Source of the DNA: Chitinophaga pinensis | GTDB lineage: Bacteria; Bacteroidota; Bacteroidia; UKL13-3 | NCBI GenBank assembly: GCA_945860865.1 | Contig: CAMARW010000001.1 | Location: 62,001-126,000, forward strand | DNA length: 64,000 bases | Direction: 5' to 3' | Shown: positions 41,740-50,807 of the stretch, piece by piece | Position numbering within the stretch: the stretch's first letter is position 1 | Layout: every line of letters starts with the position of its first letter | Made by a program: the position numbers and the translations under genes | The notes under the pieces: generated by a model | Seen by the model: the letters and a program-made list of their open reading frames with translations, nothing else | What the model was told of the DNA's origin: nothing | The model's database searches: none

Positions 41740-44369
41740 TATTGGCCAAATTCCATTTCGCCGGCATCGTCCATTTCTTTTAATTTTAAGATTTGATCCA
41801 AAGCTGCCGGAACCACATCACTGCAGATAGTTATGAAGCTATTTTTGCTGGCATTTTTAATGGCAAAATCAATGGCTTCTGTTTCTTTTTTAATGATAGT
41901 AACTTTTTTATTAGGGTCTATTTCTGCAATGCCGGTTGTCATTAAATCTATGATTTCTTGCTCTGTTTTTCCCCTTAAATTTTTGTCTTGTCTAATAATA
42001 ATTTCATCAAACATTTGTGCGGCTAACCTGCCCAAGGCAATGGTGTCTTCATCTCTTCTATCGCCAACACCTGCAATAATACCCACGTGTTTGGCATCTA
42101 TTTTTTGGAGCATTTCTGCAATGGCTTGGAAACCGGCTGCATTGTGCGCATAATCTACCATTACTTCAAAGTTTTTGAACCTAAAAATATTCATTCTGCC
42201 GGGGGTTTGTGCCGGACCTGGAATAAAAGTTTGCAGGGCAATGCGCATGTCTTCTATTTTAAAGTTGCGTAAAAAACCGGCTAAAAGCGTTGGTAAAACA
42301 TTTTGAATATTGTAGGTAGCTCTTCCACCAAAAGTAAGCGGAATATTAACGGCTTTTTCAACACGAATTTTCCAGGTTCCTTTGCAAATGGTAACAAATC
42401 CGTTTTCAAAAATAGCGGCTAATCCACCCGTTTTCATATGGGCTTGAACCAAAGGATTATTTTCATCCATGGTAAAATAGGCTACCTTACATTTTAGTCC
42501 GCTTGCCATGGCTGCGGTGTGTTTGTTATCTGCGTTTAAAATGGCATAGCCATTAGGCAAAACACTGTTTGGCACTACGGCTTTAACACGTGCTAATTGT
42601 TCTATGGTATCAATATCTTGCAAACCCAAATGGTCTTCTGCAATATTGGTTACAATGGCCATATCACAATTATGAAAACCCAGGCCAGAGCGCAAAATTC
42701 CACCGCGAGCGCATTCTAACACGGCAAAATCTACGGTTGGGTCTTTTAATACAAACTCTGCACTAACAGGTCCAGTGCAATCGCCTCGCATCATCAATTG
42801 ATTTTGAATATAAACGCCATCTGTGGTGGTATAGCCAACTTTATAGCCCATGGTTTTTACCATGTGTGCCATTAAACGCGTGGTGGTAGTTTTACCATTG
42901 GTACCTGTAACGGCAATAATGGGTATGCGTGCGCTTGACCCCAAAGGATAAAGCATATCTATTACGGGTTCTGCCACATTTCTAGGTAAACCATCTGCAG
43001 GGTCTATGTGCATTCTAAAACCAGGAGCAGCATTTACTTCAAGCACTGCACCGCCGTTTTCTGTAATGGGTACGCTTAAACTTTCGGCCATAATATCTAT
43101 GCCACAAATATCTAAACCAATAATACGGGCAATGCGTTCGCACATAAAGATATTATCGGGGTGCACAAAATCTGTTACGTCGGTAGCCGTTCCACCGGTG
43201 CTTAAATTAGCGGTTGGTTTCAGCCATAATTCTTTGCCAGCTGGCAAAATACTTTCAAGGCTTAGTTCATTTTGAGTAAGAATATCTAGCGTAAACTCAT
43301 CTACCTTTATGCTCGTTAAAGTTTTTTCATGTCCGTAGCCACGGCGAGGGTCTTTGTTGGTAATATCTATGAGTTCTTGTATGGTATGCACTCCATCTCC
43401 CATCACAGCGGCTGGCTTGCGAATGGCAGCGGCAACAAACTTGTAATTTACAACCAGAACCCGGTGGTCGAGGCCTGTTATAAAACGTTCTACAATTACA
43501 GCGCGACCATATTTTTTGGCAGCTTCCATTCCTTTAAGGGCATCTTCCCAATTGCTAATATTGGTAGTTGCACCTTTACCGTGGTTGCCATCTACAGGTT
43601 TGGTAACAAGTGGGTATTTTACACTTTCAACGGCTGCTATTAAGCCTTCTTCGGTATAAATAATTCTACCTTTAGGCACAGGAATTTCTGCAGCTTCAAG
43701 GAGGTTTTTTGTTTCTTCTTTATTGCAGGCAATATCTACGGCAATGCTACCCGTTGTACTAGCAATAGTAGCTCTTATGCGGCGTTGGTTTACCCCATAG
43801 CCAAGCTGAACCAAAGAGTGTTTATTTAAGCGAATATAAGGGATTCCCCTAGCCACAGCTTCGTCTACAATACAGCCTGTGCTGGGGCCTAGTCGCTCAT
43901 CTTCTCTCATCTCTCTGAGATTTTGAATGTCTTCTGCTAAGTCGTATGGTTCGCCAGCAATAAGCGCTTCTGCAATTTTTACCGAGGCCTTGGCAGTGTA
44001 TATACCGGCTTTTTCTTCCATGTAGCTAAATACCACATTATAGATACCATATTTTCCTGTGGTTCTGGTTCTACCAAAGCCACATTCCATGCCGGCTAAT
44101 GTTTGCAATTCAAGGGCAATATGTTCTATTACATGACCCATCCAAGTGCCGTCTTTTACCCTACTAAAAAATCCGCCTGGAGCACCTACAGAGCACCTAT
44201 GCGAAAACATAGTAGGAAAAAGCGCTTCTAAACGCTCTCCAAAACCTGCTATTTTGTTAGTTGGAAATTCTTCCATCTCCTCCAAATCTAGGCGCATTTG
44301 CACTAATTTATGCCTGCGTACGCTCCAATAATTTGGGCCACGCATTACTTTAATATCTAGGATTTTCAT
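41736..44369 (-). CDS. cphA: Cyanophycin synthetase
   Basis: ATP-dependent enzyme that builds cyanophycin, a poly-aspartate backbone with arginine side chains, used as a nitrogen store. The 877 residues have the family's N-terminal domain (MKILDIKVMRGPNYWS, MGHVIEHIALELQ), an ATP-grasp domain at about 220-470 (VTKPVDGNHGKGAT, ERFITGLDHRVLVVN, LEVNAAPGFRMH) and a Mur-ligase-like domain with VTGTNGKTTTTRLMAHM near 490, NCDMAIVTNIAEDHLG and DYAHNAAGF. Length is standard for the CphA1 type. The cyanophycinase gene lies about 2.5 kb away on the other strand. Confidence 0.97.
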   Translation of the reverse strand: MKILDIKVMRGPNYWSVRRHKLVQMRLDLEEMEEFPTNKIAGFGERLEALFPTMFSHRCSVGAPGGFFSRVKDGTWMGHVIEHIALELQTLAGMECGFGRTRTTGKYGIYNVVFSYMEEKAGIYTAKASVKIAEALIAGEPYDLAEDIQNLREMREDERLGPSTGCIVDEAVARGIPYIRLNKHSLVQLGYGVNQRRIRATIASTTGSIAVDIACNKEETKNLLEAAEIPVPKGRIIYTEEGLIAAVESVKYPLVTKPVDGNHGKGATTNISNWEDALKGMEAAKKYGRAVIVERFITGLDHRVLVVNYKFVAAAIRKPAAVMGDGVHTIQELIDITNKDPRRGYGHEKTLTSIKVDEFTLDILTQNELSLESILPAGKELWLKPTANLSTGGTATDVTDFVHPDNIFMCERIARIIGLDICGIDIMAESLSVPITENGGAVLEVNAAPGFRMHIDPADGLPRNVAEPVIDMLYPLGSSARIPIIAVTGTNGKTTTTRLMAHMVKTMGYKVGYTTTDGVYIQNQLMMRGDCTGPVSAEFVLKDPTVDFAVLECARGGILRSGLGFHNCDMAIVTNIAEDHLGLQDIDTIEQLARVKAVVPNSVLPNGYAILNADNKHTAAMASGLKCKVAYFTMDENNPLVQAHMKTGGLAAIFENGFVTICKGTWKIRVEKAVNIPLTFGGRATYNIQNVLPTLLAGFLRNFKIEDMRIALQTFIPGPAQTPGRMNIFRFKNFEVMVDYAHNAAGFQAIAEMLQKIDAKHVGIIAGVGDRRDEDTIALGRLAAQMFDEIIIRQDKNLRGKTEQEIIDLMTTGIAEIDPNKKVTIIKKETEAIDFAIKNASKNSFITICSDVVPAALDQILKLKEMDDAGEMEFGQY

Positions 44370-44432
44370 TTTGTAGGATTGGTAATTTCATCACAATATA
44401 CTGAAGCAATTTATATTTCAAAATTTAGGCAT

Positions 44433-44466
44433 AAAAAAAGCAACTATTTTTGAAATAGCTGCTTTT
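44433..44466 (-). terminator. Intrinsic terminator after the DUF4190-type gene
   Basis: On the minus strand AAAGCAGCTATTT / AAATAGTTGCTTT form a stem (one G-U pair) with a CAA loop and a T-run follows. It separates the small membrane-protein gene from cphA. Confidence 0.75.
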
Positions 44467-44486
44467 AATTTATAAGTTTAGATTGG

Positions 44487-44981
44487 TTAAGCTGCTGCAA
44501 CTGCAAGTAGCACTCCAAGTAATAGAAATATGATTAAAACTTCTAGAATCCCTAAAATTAAGCCAGCTATCGCAAAACCTTTTCCTTTTTGTCCGTTCGA
44601 AGTTTTCTTTAATCCAATAATACTTAACACTATTGCTGCAATACCAAAAAGAATTGGTAAAACAAGAAGTCCAACCACACCAAAGGCAAAGCCTAAAATG
44701 GAGAAAATATCCCAATCTCCGTTTGCCTTTTTTAGGTATTTGTTTAAAAGGCCTGTAATTCTTTGTTTAATTGTTTTCTCTTTACTTACAATTTGTGGTT
44801 CAGTTGGCGTAAAATCCTTCTCAACAGCGGATACTTGAGTTGAATTTATCTCCTCTTTAATAATTTGTGCTTTTTGTTCTTTTTTACCTTCATTTTTTAC
44901 AGGAAATGATGCATAAGCATTACCTCCAAAGAATAAAAAGGCAGCTAAGATGTAAACGAATAGTTTGTTGGTGTTTTTCAT
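44487..44981 (-). CDS. DUF4190-type small membrane protein
   Basis: 164 residues from ATG 44981: signal peptide ending AYAS, a charged linker of about 55 residues, then two or three closely spaced hydrophobic segments (ILGFAFGVVGLLVLPILFGIAAIVLSIIGLKK in two parts, FAIAGLILGILEVLIIFLLLGVLLAVAAA in two parts) with the GLKK...GKGFAIAGLILG pattern of DUF4190 domains. Function unknown. Its product resembles that of the gene at 46074, whose C-terminal half has the same pattern. Confidence 0.7.
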   Translation of the reverse strand: MKNTNKLFVYILAAFLFFGGNAYASFPVKNEGKKEQKAQIIKEEINSTQVSAVEKDFTPTEPQIVSKEKTIKQRITGLLNKYLKKANGDWDIFSILGFAFGVVGLLVLPILFGIAAIVLSIIGLKKTSNGQKGKGFAIAGLILGILEVLIIFLLLGVLLAVAAA

Positions 44982-45030
44982 GGATAATATTGTTAATTTG
45001 TTTGTCAAACAATAATACGAAAGACCGGCA

Positions 45031-46017
45031 ATGAAATTAATTTTAAGCATACTATTTTTTTTTGTTTTCATTCAAAATTCTAACAGTCAGCAGTCTAAAG
45101 ATTATGAAATGGTAGGCACACTGCAATTGGCTACCCAAGAAATTATTAGTTTCAAGTTAAAATTTAAAGCATTACCCAATGGCTTGATAGAAGGAACAAG
45201 CTTAACAGATATTTTTGGTTCAGACCAAACGGCCACTAAAATTAAAGGAAACATTGATTGGAAAAAGCAGCAGCTGTCTTTTTACGAAACAGAAAATATT
45301 AGCACTAAATCTGTGGCAGAAAATAGTTCATTTTGTTATTTGCATGTGAGCAATGCTCAAATAAAAATGCTGAAGGGTAAAATGGTTATTCAGGGCAATT
45401 TTAAAGGTAAATATAGCAATGGAGCAAGTTGTACCAATGGCAAATTATATTTAATTGGTTCAGATTATATTAATGAGTTGATTAAAAAGCAGCATGCTAT
45501 GAGTAAGGAAGATTCTCCGAAAAAAGAGCTACAACAGCAAACTGATTTAGTAACAAAAGGGGATGATTTTACTGAATTGGCGCAAAAGCAATTGGAATCT
45601 AATTATTTAAAAGATGAAGATTCACTGAATAAAATACCACAAAAAAACACAGATAAAACAAGCAAATTGGCTGATAATTTATTGCGAAGCTATGAGGAAC
45701 TAGCTATTGAATGGAAGAGCACAGAAATTATTATAGAAGTTTGGGATTCTAGGCAGCAAGATGGCGATGAAATTGCCATATATGTGGATGAAAGAAAGGT
45801 GATAGATAGATTTGTAATTAAAAAAGAAAAGCAAACTTTGGTTATTCCTTTTCCAAATAAAACGGAAGTAATTATTAAAATTTATGGTTTGAGTGAAGGC
45901 AAGTATAGGCCGTGTACGGCTAACCTAACGATGAGAGACAACGAAAACGTAACTGATGTAATTGCCATTATGAAAAAGGGAGAAAATGTAATTGTAAAGC
46001 TAAAAAGAGAAAACTAA
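45031..46017 (+). CDS. Secreted protein of unknown function in the cyanophycin region
   Basis: 328 residues with a signal peptide (MKLILSILFFFVFIQNSNSQ). The N-terminal 140 residues look like a beta-rich domain (YEMVGTLQLATQEIISFKLKFK). A charged middle linker follows (160-220), and the last 100 residues contain IEVWDSRQQDGDEIAIYVDER, which recalls the xDxxxxDGDxVxVxxN C-terminal domain of several Bacteroidetes periplasmic proteins. No function can be proposed. It is divergent from the DUF4190 gene; the two share a short promoter region. Confidence 0.6.
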   Translation: MKLILSILFFFVFIQNSNSQQSKDYEMVGTLQLATQEIISFKLKFKALPNGLIEGTSLTDIFGSDQTATKIKGNIDWKKQQLSFYETENISTKSVAENSSFCYLHVSNAQIKMLKGKMVIQGNFKGKYSNGASCTNGKLYLIGSDYINELIKKQHAMSKEDSPKKELQQQTDLVTKGDDFTELAQKQLESNYLKDEDSLNKIPQKNTDKTSKLADNLLRSYEELAIEWKSTEIIIEVWDSRQQDGDEIAIYVDERKVIDRFVIKKEKQTLVIPFPNKTEVIIKIYGLSEGKYRPCTANLTMRDNENVTDVIAIMKKGENVIVKLKREN

Positions 46018-46073
46018 ATGATGGGTTTATTGAAAAGGATAAAATTTTTGTAAAATAATTTTATCTTAGTGTT

Positions 46074-46742
46074 ATGCAAAAGCTACGTTTACTCGCACTA
46101 TTGGCCATCAGTGCCATTTTTCTTTTACCTGCTTGCACCTTCCAAAAGCGTGTGCATAACCGCGGGTTTCACATAGACTGGAGCGCTAGAACCAATAAAG
46201 AAGTTTCCAAAACGCAGGCTAAACAAAAACAGGGCGCTGGAGATAAGCTTGAGGTAAAAGGAGAAATAGCGGCCAAAGATTCGCTGCTTGCCCTAAGCAA
46301 AGAGCCCTTATGGGCCGAACCTGTTCAGGAGGTTTTAGCTGGTGGCAATGAGCAAGAAAACAGAATTGTGCAGGTTCCCATTGTAAATATTTTTCAAAAA
46401 GAGTTTAAAGCTAAAACGGAACAGTTTAAATTAATGGCTAAACCGCTCAACAAAAAGCAAGAAAAAGACTTAGATATTATAAGTATAATTGGTTTAATGC
46501 TGGGTGTTATGAGCATGGCCAGTGTAGTTTTGTTATTTATTGCTGATTTTGAGTTGTTAATTTTGTTCTCCATTTTAGGGGCTATTTTGGCTATAGTATT
46601 AAGTGCTATTTCTTTAAAGCGAATAAAAAATAATCCAGAAAAGTGGATGGGTAAAGGCATTGCCCTGGCCGGAATTTTTGTGGGCTCAATCACCATTTTG
46701 TTTTGGGTTTTCTTAATGGTTTTATTTTTATTATTTTTTTAA
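46074..46742 (+). CDS. Lipoprotein with DUF4190-type C-terminus
   Basis: 222 residues. The N-terminus MQKLRLLALLAISAIFLLPAC is a lipoprotein signal and is followed by TFQKRVHNRGFHIDW, a stretch common in Bacteroidetes small lipoproteins. After a charged linker the C-terminal half carries two hydrophobic blocks (LDIISIIGLMLGVMSMASVVL, GKGIALAGIFVGSITILFWV) with a LKRIKNNPEKW spacer, like the DUF4190 gene upstream. Role unknown. Confidence 0.6.
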   Translation: MQKLRLLALLAISAIFLLPACTFQKRVHNRGFHIDWSARTNKEVSKTQAKQKQGAGDKLEVKGEIAAKDSLLALSKEPLWAEPVQEVLAGGNEQENRIVQVPIVNIFQKEFKAKTEQFKLMAKPLNKKQEKDLDIISIIGLMLGVMSMASVVLLFIADFELLILFSILGAILAIVLSAISLKRIKNNPEKWMGKGIALAGIFVGSITILFWVFLMVLFLLFF

Positions 46743-46875
46743 TAGCTTACTACTACAAGTTATTACCCAAAGCTAAAGATGGTAAACAAGGCTTGATGCT
46801 GCACAATAAAACCAATAAAATTTGCCTAATTTATAGCTAAACTTATCTTCGCAGCCCATTAAATCAAATTAAATA

Positions 46876-47733
46876 TTGGAAAAGCTAAAAGGAAAACTCA
46901 TTTCTATTGGAGGAGCAGAGGATAAAGGAACCGACTTGGAGCATGGTTTTGTGCAAAGAAATCGTTTAAATTTTTTTGAATTAGGTATTTTAAAACGGAT
47001 TGTGAATGAGGTAGGGGGAACAGAAAAACGTATTGAAGTTATTACCACTGCTTCTTCTATTCCTGATGAAGTTGGTGAGAATTATTTAGATGCATTTGGG
47101 AAAATAGGTTGTAATAACATTGGCGTATTATCTATTAGAAACAGACAAGAGGCAGCCAACCAAGAATATATTGATAGAATTAAAGCCTGTGATGGCGTTA
47201 TGTTTAGTGGAGGCGATCAACTGCGTTTAACCTCTATTTTTGGTGGCACAGAAATTTATCAAATTTTGCACGACAGGCTCAATAATGAGAGCACTTTTGT
47301 AATTGCAGGAACTAGTGCAGGTGCCATGGCCATGAGCAATACCATGATTTACCAAGGAAAGAGCGATTTGGCTCATTTAAAAGGTGAGGTAAAAATTACT
47401 ACGGGTTTAGCTTTTGTGGCCAATGTAATCATCGATTCACATTTTGATAAGCGTGGCAGGTTTAACCGTTTGGCTCAAGCCGTAGCAAGCAACCCACAAT
47501 GCATTGGAATAGGACTAGGAGAAGACACAGGCGTTGTAATTACGCACGATAACCAACTAGAGGTAGTAGGTAGCGGAGCGGTTGTAATTGTAGATGGCAG
47601 AGATATTCAGCATTCTAATATTACCGATATTTCTGAAGGTTCTCCTATTTCTATTGAAGGACTTAAGGTAAACATTTTGGTAAAAGGAAATGGATATCTG
47701 CTCAAAGAACGCCGCTTTCAAGAGCGCGTTTAA
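46876..47733 (+). CDS. cphB: Cyanophycinase
   Basis: Serine exopeptidase that cuts cyanophycin to beta-Asp-Arg dipeptides. In 285 residues it has KLISIGGAEDKG, the RIEVITTASSIPDEVG block, FSGGDQLRLTS, the nucleophile motif AGTSAGAM (Ser147), and DSHFDKRGRFNRL and GIGLGEDTGVV typical of the family. It starts with TTG at 46876; no ATG fits. No signal peptide, so it acts in the cytoplasm where the polymer is stored, like CphB. Confidence 0.95.
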   Translation: MEKLKGKLISIGGAEDKGTDLEHGFVQRNRLNFFELGILKRIVNEVGGTEKRIEVITTASSIPDEVGENYLDAFGKIGCNNIGVLSIRNRQEAANQEYIDRIKACDGVMFSGGDQLRLTSIFGGTEIYQILHDRLNNESTFVIAGTSAGAMAMSNTMIYQGKSDLAHLKGEVKITTGLAFVANVIIDSHFDKRGRFNRLAQAVASNPQCIGIGLGEDTGVVITHDNQLEVVGSGAVVIVDGRDIQHSNITDISEGSPISIEGLKVNILVKGNGYLLKERRFQERV

Positions 47734-47774
47734 TACTGTTTTTTTCGTATATTCGATTTCTTAATCAGATTATT

Positions 47775-47993
47775 ATGAGAAAAATAGGAATTCTTTTTAT
47801 GTTGGCCTCTTTGCAAGTAGATGCGATGGGAATTGCTGGAAAATCTGGCGATGAGTTATTATATCTCTATATCATTTTTATCGTACTTGCTCTTTCTTTT
47901 ATTGGTCTAGATTACCTCATAAAGTTTGCTAAGCAAAAATTTCAGCAATGGAAGTCATCCAAACAAATTCCACCAATGAATGAATTAAATTAG
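47775..47993 (+). CDS. Small membrane protein, unknown function
   Basis: 72 residues: MRKIGILFMLASLQVDAMGIAG looks like a signal or first span and a second span follows (ELLYLYIIFIVLALSFIGLDYLI), then a basic tail (KFAKQKFQQWKSSKQIPPMNELN). It follows cphB by 41 bp and could be co-transcribed. Its stop codon overlaps the stop of the convergent gene. Confidence 0.55.
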   Translation: MRKIGILFMLASLQVDAMGIAGKSGDELLYLYIIFIVLALSFIGLDYLIKFAKQKFQQWKSSKQIPPMNELN

Positions 47994-48583
47994 GCATGAA
48001 GCCAGTTTAATCGAGGAGAATTGGGTAGGTATTTTTTGGGCTGGTCGAACTTATGCAGTCTATGTTTTTCGATGGCATATTGGATTCTGTTTACCCAGGT
48101 CATTCCTGCAGAAGAATAATAGCCTTTATTAATTTCTAGTAACCAAATTTTATAGTCTTTATTGCCTTTTAAAAGGGCATAATAACTCTTCCTCTTAATG
48201 ATGGTGCAAAAGTGCCCAAACGAAGCTTCATCAGAGGTGTAACTCCTGAAAGCAGAAAAATAGTTGATTCCTTTTTTAGGCAGGTGGTTTGTTCCTTTGA
48301 CGCCAAAATGATTTTTTAAAACTAAACAATTTTGGCTGCCCCCATGTCCTGATTCAATTAATGCAATCCCCAAAATAATGCTTGCTGGTATTCCTGTTTT
48401 GTTTGAAAGACTCTGTGTAATGGGCGCATATTTTACTATATATGAGTTAGCCAAACTAGGGGTGGCAGCAATTTTTGATGGTTCTAGAGCACTAAGGCAA
48501 AGTGGAGCTATATATAAATTTGCCATGAGCCAGAACGGAAGCTGTTTCTGAGTTTTTCGGTATGTTGTTACGGGTAATCTCAA
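47990..48583 (-). CDS. Glucosaminidase-domain protein
   Basis: 197 residues ending in a mannosyl-glycoprotein endo-beta-N-acetylglucosaminidase-like domain (residues 55-180: YAPITQSLSNKTGIPASIIL, IALIESGHGGSQN, NHFGVKG, YYSSAGMTWVNRIQYAIEKH) similar to the larger LysM enzyme at 16927 but without LysM repeats. TTG at 48583 keeps a basic N-terminus before the hydrophobic stretch; the in-frame ATG at 48526 would lose it. Likely exported and acting on peptidoglycan. Confidence 0.72.
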   Translation of the reverse strand: MRLPVTTYRKTQKQLPFWLMANLYIAPLCLSALEPSKIAATPSLANSYIVKYAPITQSLSNKTGIPASIILGIALIESGHGGSQNCLVLKNHFGVKGTNHLPKKGINYFSAFRSYTSDEASFGHFCTIIKRKSYYALLKGNKDYKIWLLEINKGYYSSAGMTWVNRIQYAIEKHRLHKFDQPKKYLPNSPRLNWLHA

Positions 48584-48709
48584 TTTTGTAGGAAAATAGA
48601 ATTATTATTCGCCTGCAAAGGAAGATTAAAATAAGTTTAAAGCAATGCACACTCCATGCGCAACTGTCTTATAAAGTATTCAAAATGAATTTATTAGAAT
48701 TTTCTGAGT

Positions 48710-49648
48710 TTACTTGTAAATCGCAATTACAGGGCTTTCCCCTTCTTTTAAAGAAGCCCTGTACATGCCATCCGAATTAAAAGGAAGTTCGATATTTCCA
48801 TATTTATCGATGGCAATTAATCCGCCTTCTCCCCCAAATTTTACCAATTTGTCTTTTACAACATAGTTACAAGCAGCCTGCAAACTCAGGCCTTTGTATT
48901 CCATTAAGCAAGAAATATCATAAGCTACCACAGCGCGTATAAAATACTCTCCATGTCCGGTGCAAGATATGGCACAAGTATCGTTGTTGGCGTAGGTGCC
49001 TGCTCCAATAATGGGGGTATCGCCTACACGACCAAATTTTTTGTTTGTCATGCCGCCCGTGCTAGTGGCAGCGGCTAAATTTCCATGTTGGTCTAGTGCA
49101 ACTGCGCCTACCGTTCCAAACTTTTTTTCACCTTGCTCGCTTTTATCAGTATGATCCAACTGATAGGTATCGCTATCTTTTACATCTTGCCATTGTTTAA
49201 AGCGCTCTTCCGTGTAAAAATAAGCATTTGCTTCAAGGCTCAATTTATTTAGTTCGGCAAAAATTTCTGCTTCCTTACCACTTAAATAAACATGTCCAGA
49301 TTTTTCCATCACACACTTGGCCAAAGTAACGGGGTTTTTTACATGAGAAACGCCGCTTACGGCACCGGCATTTAGGTTTAATCCATACATAATGGAGGCA
49401 TCCATTTCATGTGTGCCCGTGTTTGTAAATACAGCTCCTTTGCCAGCATTAAATAGCGGAAAATCTTCTAAAGAAATCACTGCTGATTCAACTGCATCTA
49501 TGCTACTTCCACCTTTTTCTAAAATGTTAGAACCTTGCCTAATGGCCTCGTTTAAGGCAGTGCGATAAGCGAGTTCTTTTTGGGGTGTCATAAGCGCAGG
49601 TAAAATGGTACCTGCGCCACCGTGTATGGCTATCGAGAATTTTTTCAT
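48710..49648 (-). CDS. iaaA: Isoaspartyl peptidase / L-asparaginase
   Basis: N-terminal-nucleophile hydrolase that self-cleaves before a threonine and hydrolyses beta-aspartyl dipeptides and asparagine. 312 residues with IAIHGGAGTILPA at the N-terminus, FPLFNAGKGAVFT, DASIMYG and the autocleavage site FGTVGAVALD with Thr179 as nucleophile, followed by GVGDTPIIGAGTYAN-type loop. It is placed 13 bp after paaC on the same strand. Beta-Asp-Arg from cyanophycinase is a plausible substrate. Confidence 0.9.
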   Translation of the reverse strand: MKKFSIAIHGGAGTILPALMTPQKELAYRTALNEAIRQGSNILEKGGSSIDAVESAVISLEDFPLFNAGKGAVFTNTGTHEMDASIMYGLNLNAGAVSGVSHVKNPVTLAKCVMEKSGHVYLSGKEAEIFAELNKLSLEANAYFYTEERFKQWQDVKDSDTYQLDHTDKSEQGEKKFGTVGAVALDQHGNLAAATSTGGMTNKKFGRVGDTPIIGAGTYANNDTCAISCTGHGEYFIRAVVAYDISCLMEYKGLSLQAACNYVVKDKLVKFGGEGGLIAIDKYGNIELPFNSDGMYRASLKEGESPVIAIYK

Positions 49649-49661
49649 GGTATAATATGGC

Positions 49662-50417
49662 TTACCACTCTGCCGTTGGGTCGTACCTAAATACTTCGCT
49701 CATTTCTTCTACAAGCGGCCCCAAGTGTTCGGTGTGTAAGCCTTTGCGGCCGCCTAAAACAGGGTTCCAGGTATCGCTGCTAGGTATGCTTAATCCTGCT
49801 TTAAGTAATACAGCACTAATATTGCTAAGCCATTTATCTTGTAGGCTGTCTTCGCCAATAAAGATGTTTTCTGCTATTAAAATATCTTCATGTGTGCTGT
49901 GTTCAAACATACCTAGTGCATAGTTCCAAGCATGGTTGAGAGCGGCTTGCATTCTAGCATGACTTTCTGCATTGGCCGAACCCAATTTAGTTACCCAAGT
50001 ATTTGCATGAAAAACATGGTATTTTAACTCGCCTTTAACCTTGCGTGCTACTTTGGCTAGGGGCTCGTAGCTAGAATTGGCAAGTGCTTCAAAACGCAGC
50101 TGATCTGCATGATCGTATAAGAAATGACGTATTAAGCTAAAATCATATTCGCCATTGGGCAATTCTAATAATTGTGCATTGTGAAACTGATTGGCATTAC
50201 GGGTAAAGGCAACGGTATCGGGTTCTTGTTCTCCTAATTCGTGTAACAATACATACAATGCCTGCGATTGGCCAATTTTATCTTGTGCCATACTGCTAAA
50301 AGAAATATCTTCTTCTAAGATAGGTCCAAGACCCGTCCACTCACTATTTCTATGTCCAATAATAAGCAGGTCGTCGGCCATTTTATAGAGGAGTTCTTTA
50401 ATTGCTTCTGTGTTCAT
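49662..50417 (-). CDS. paaC: Phenylacetyl-CoA epoxidase structural subunit PaaC
   Basis: 251-residue ferritin-like subunit that binds and stabilises PaaA in the 1,2-phenylacetyl-CoA epoxidase. KMADDLLIIGHRNSEWTGLGPILEEDI is the usual start, followed by SQALYVLLHELGE, the RNANQFHN and DFSLIRHFLYDHADQLRFEAL helices and KGELKYHVFHANTWVTKLG. Metal ligands are absent, as in characterised PaaC. It is followed by iaaA and not by paaD. Confidence 0.93.
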   Translation of the reverse strand: MNTEAIKELLYKMADDLLIIGHRNSEWTGLGPILEEDISFSSMAQDKIGQSQALYVLLHELGEQEPDTVAFTRNANQFHNAQLLELPNGEYDFSLIRHFLYDHADQLRFEALANSSYEPLAKVARKVKGELKYHVFHANTWVTKLGSANAESHARMQAALNHAWNYALGMFEHSTHEDILIAENIFIGEDSLQDKWLSNISAVLLKAGLSIPSSDTWNPVLGGRKGLHTEHLGPLVEEMSEVFRYDPTAEW

Positions 50418-50428
50418 GTGTAAATAGA

Positions 50429-50794
50429 TTAAAGGCCTTTTTTGTATTTATTAATCTTGTCCATAACCTTGTATCCACCAGCTTCTCGGTATTGTTTTTC
50501 GGGCACTGTTTCAAAGATATCAGAATCATCGTACTCGGTAGTAAAAACATCGCTAGTTTTTACTACCCAAATATTTACGCTAAGCCCTCTTCTACCAAAC
50601 TGTTCTTTACCAAAAATAAGAGCCATTTCTGCGTTGGGGGCATGAACTATACCCACATGCATGTGTTGATCGCCACGGCGCTTTTGGTGAAACACTTCGT
50701 AGGTTTCCCATTGGTCTAGGTCTTTTAGTGGCTCAATGTTATTATCTGCTTCAATGGCAGCACGGTTTACGCGCGGGTCTAGTGAAATTATCAT
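50429..50794 (-). CDS. paaB: Phenylacetyl-CoA epoxidase subunit PaaB
   Basis: 121-residue small subunit of the phenylacetyl-CoA epoxidase complex. WETYEVFHQKRRGDQHMHVGIVHAP and the MALIFGKEQFGRRG stretch are the conserved core, and the ending with YREAGGYKVMDKINKYKKG is typical. It follows paaA by 13 bp. Confidence 0.93.
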   Translation of the reverse strand: MIISLDPRVNRAAIEADNNIEPLKDLDQWETYEVFHQKRRGDQHMHVGIVHAPNAEMALIFGKEQFGRRGLSVNIWVVKTSDVFTTEYDDSDIFETVPEKQYREAGGYKVMDKINKYKKGL

Positions 50795-50807
50795 GGTTTT
50801 TATTTAA

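Noticed and set aside
43006-43643. Plus-strand frames of about 90-100 codons opposite cphA
   Set aside because: Shadow frames of the conserved ATP-grasp domain; no start signal or similarity.
46394-46696. Minus-strand 100-codon frame opposite the DUF4190-type lipoprotein
   Set aside because: Mirror of a lipoprotein gene with a clear signal sequence on the plus strand.
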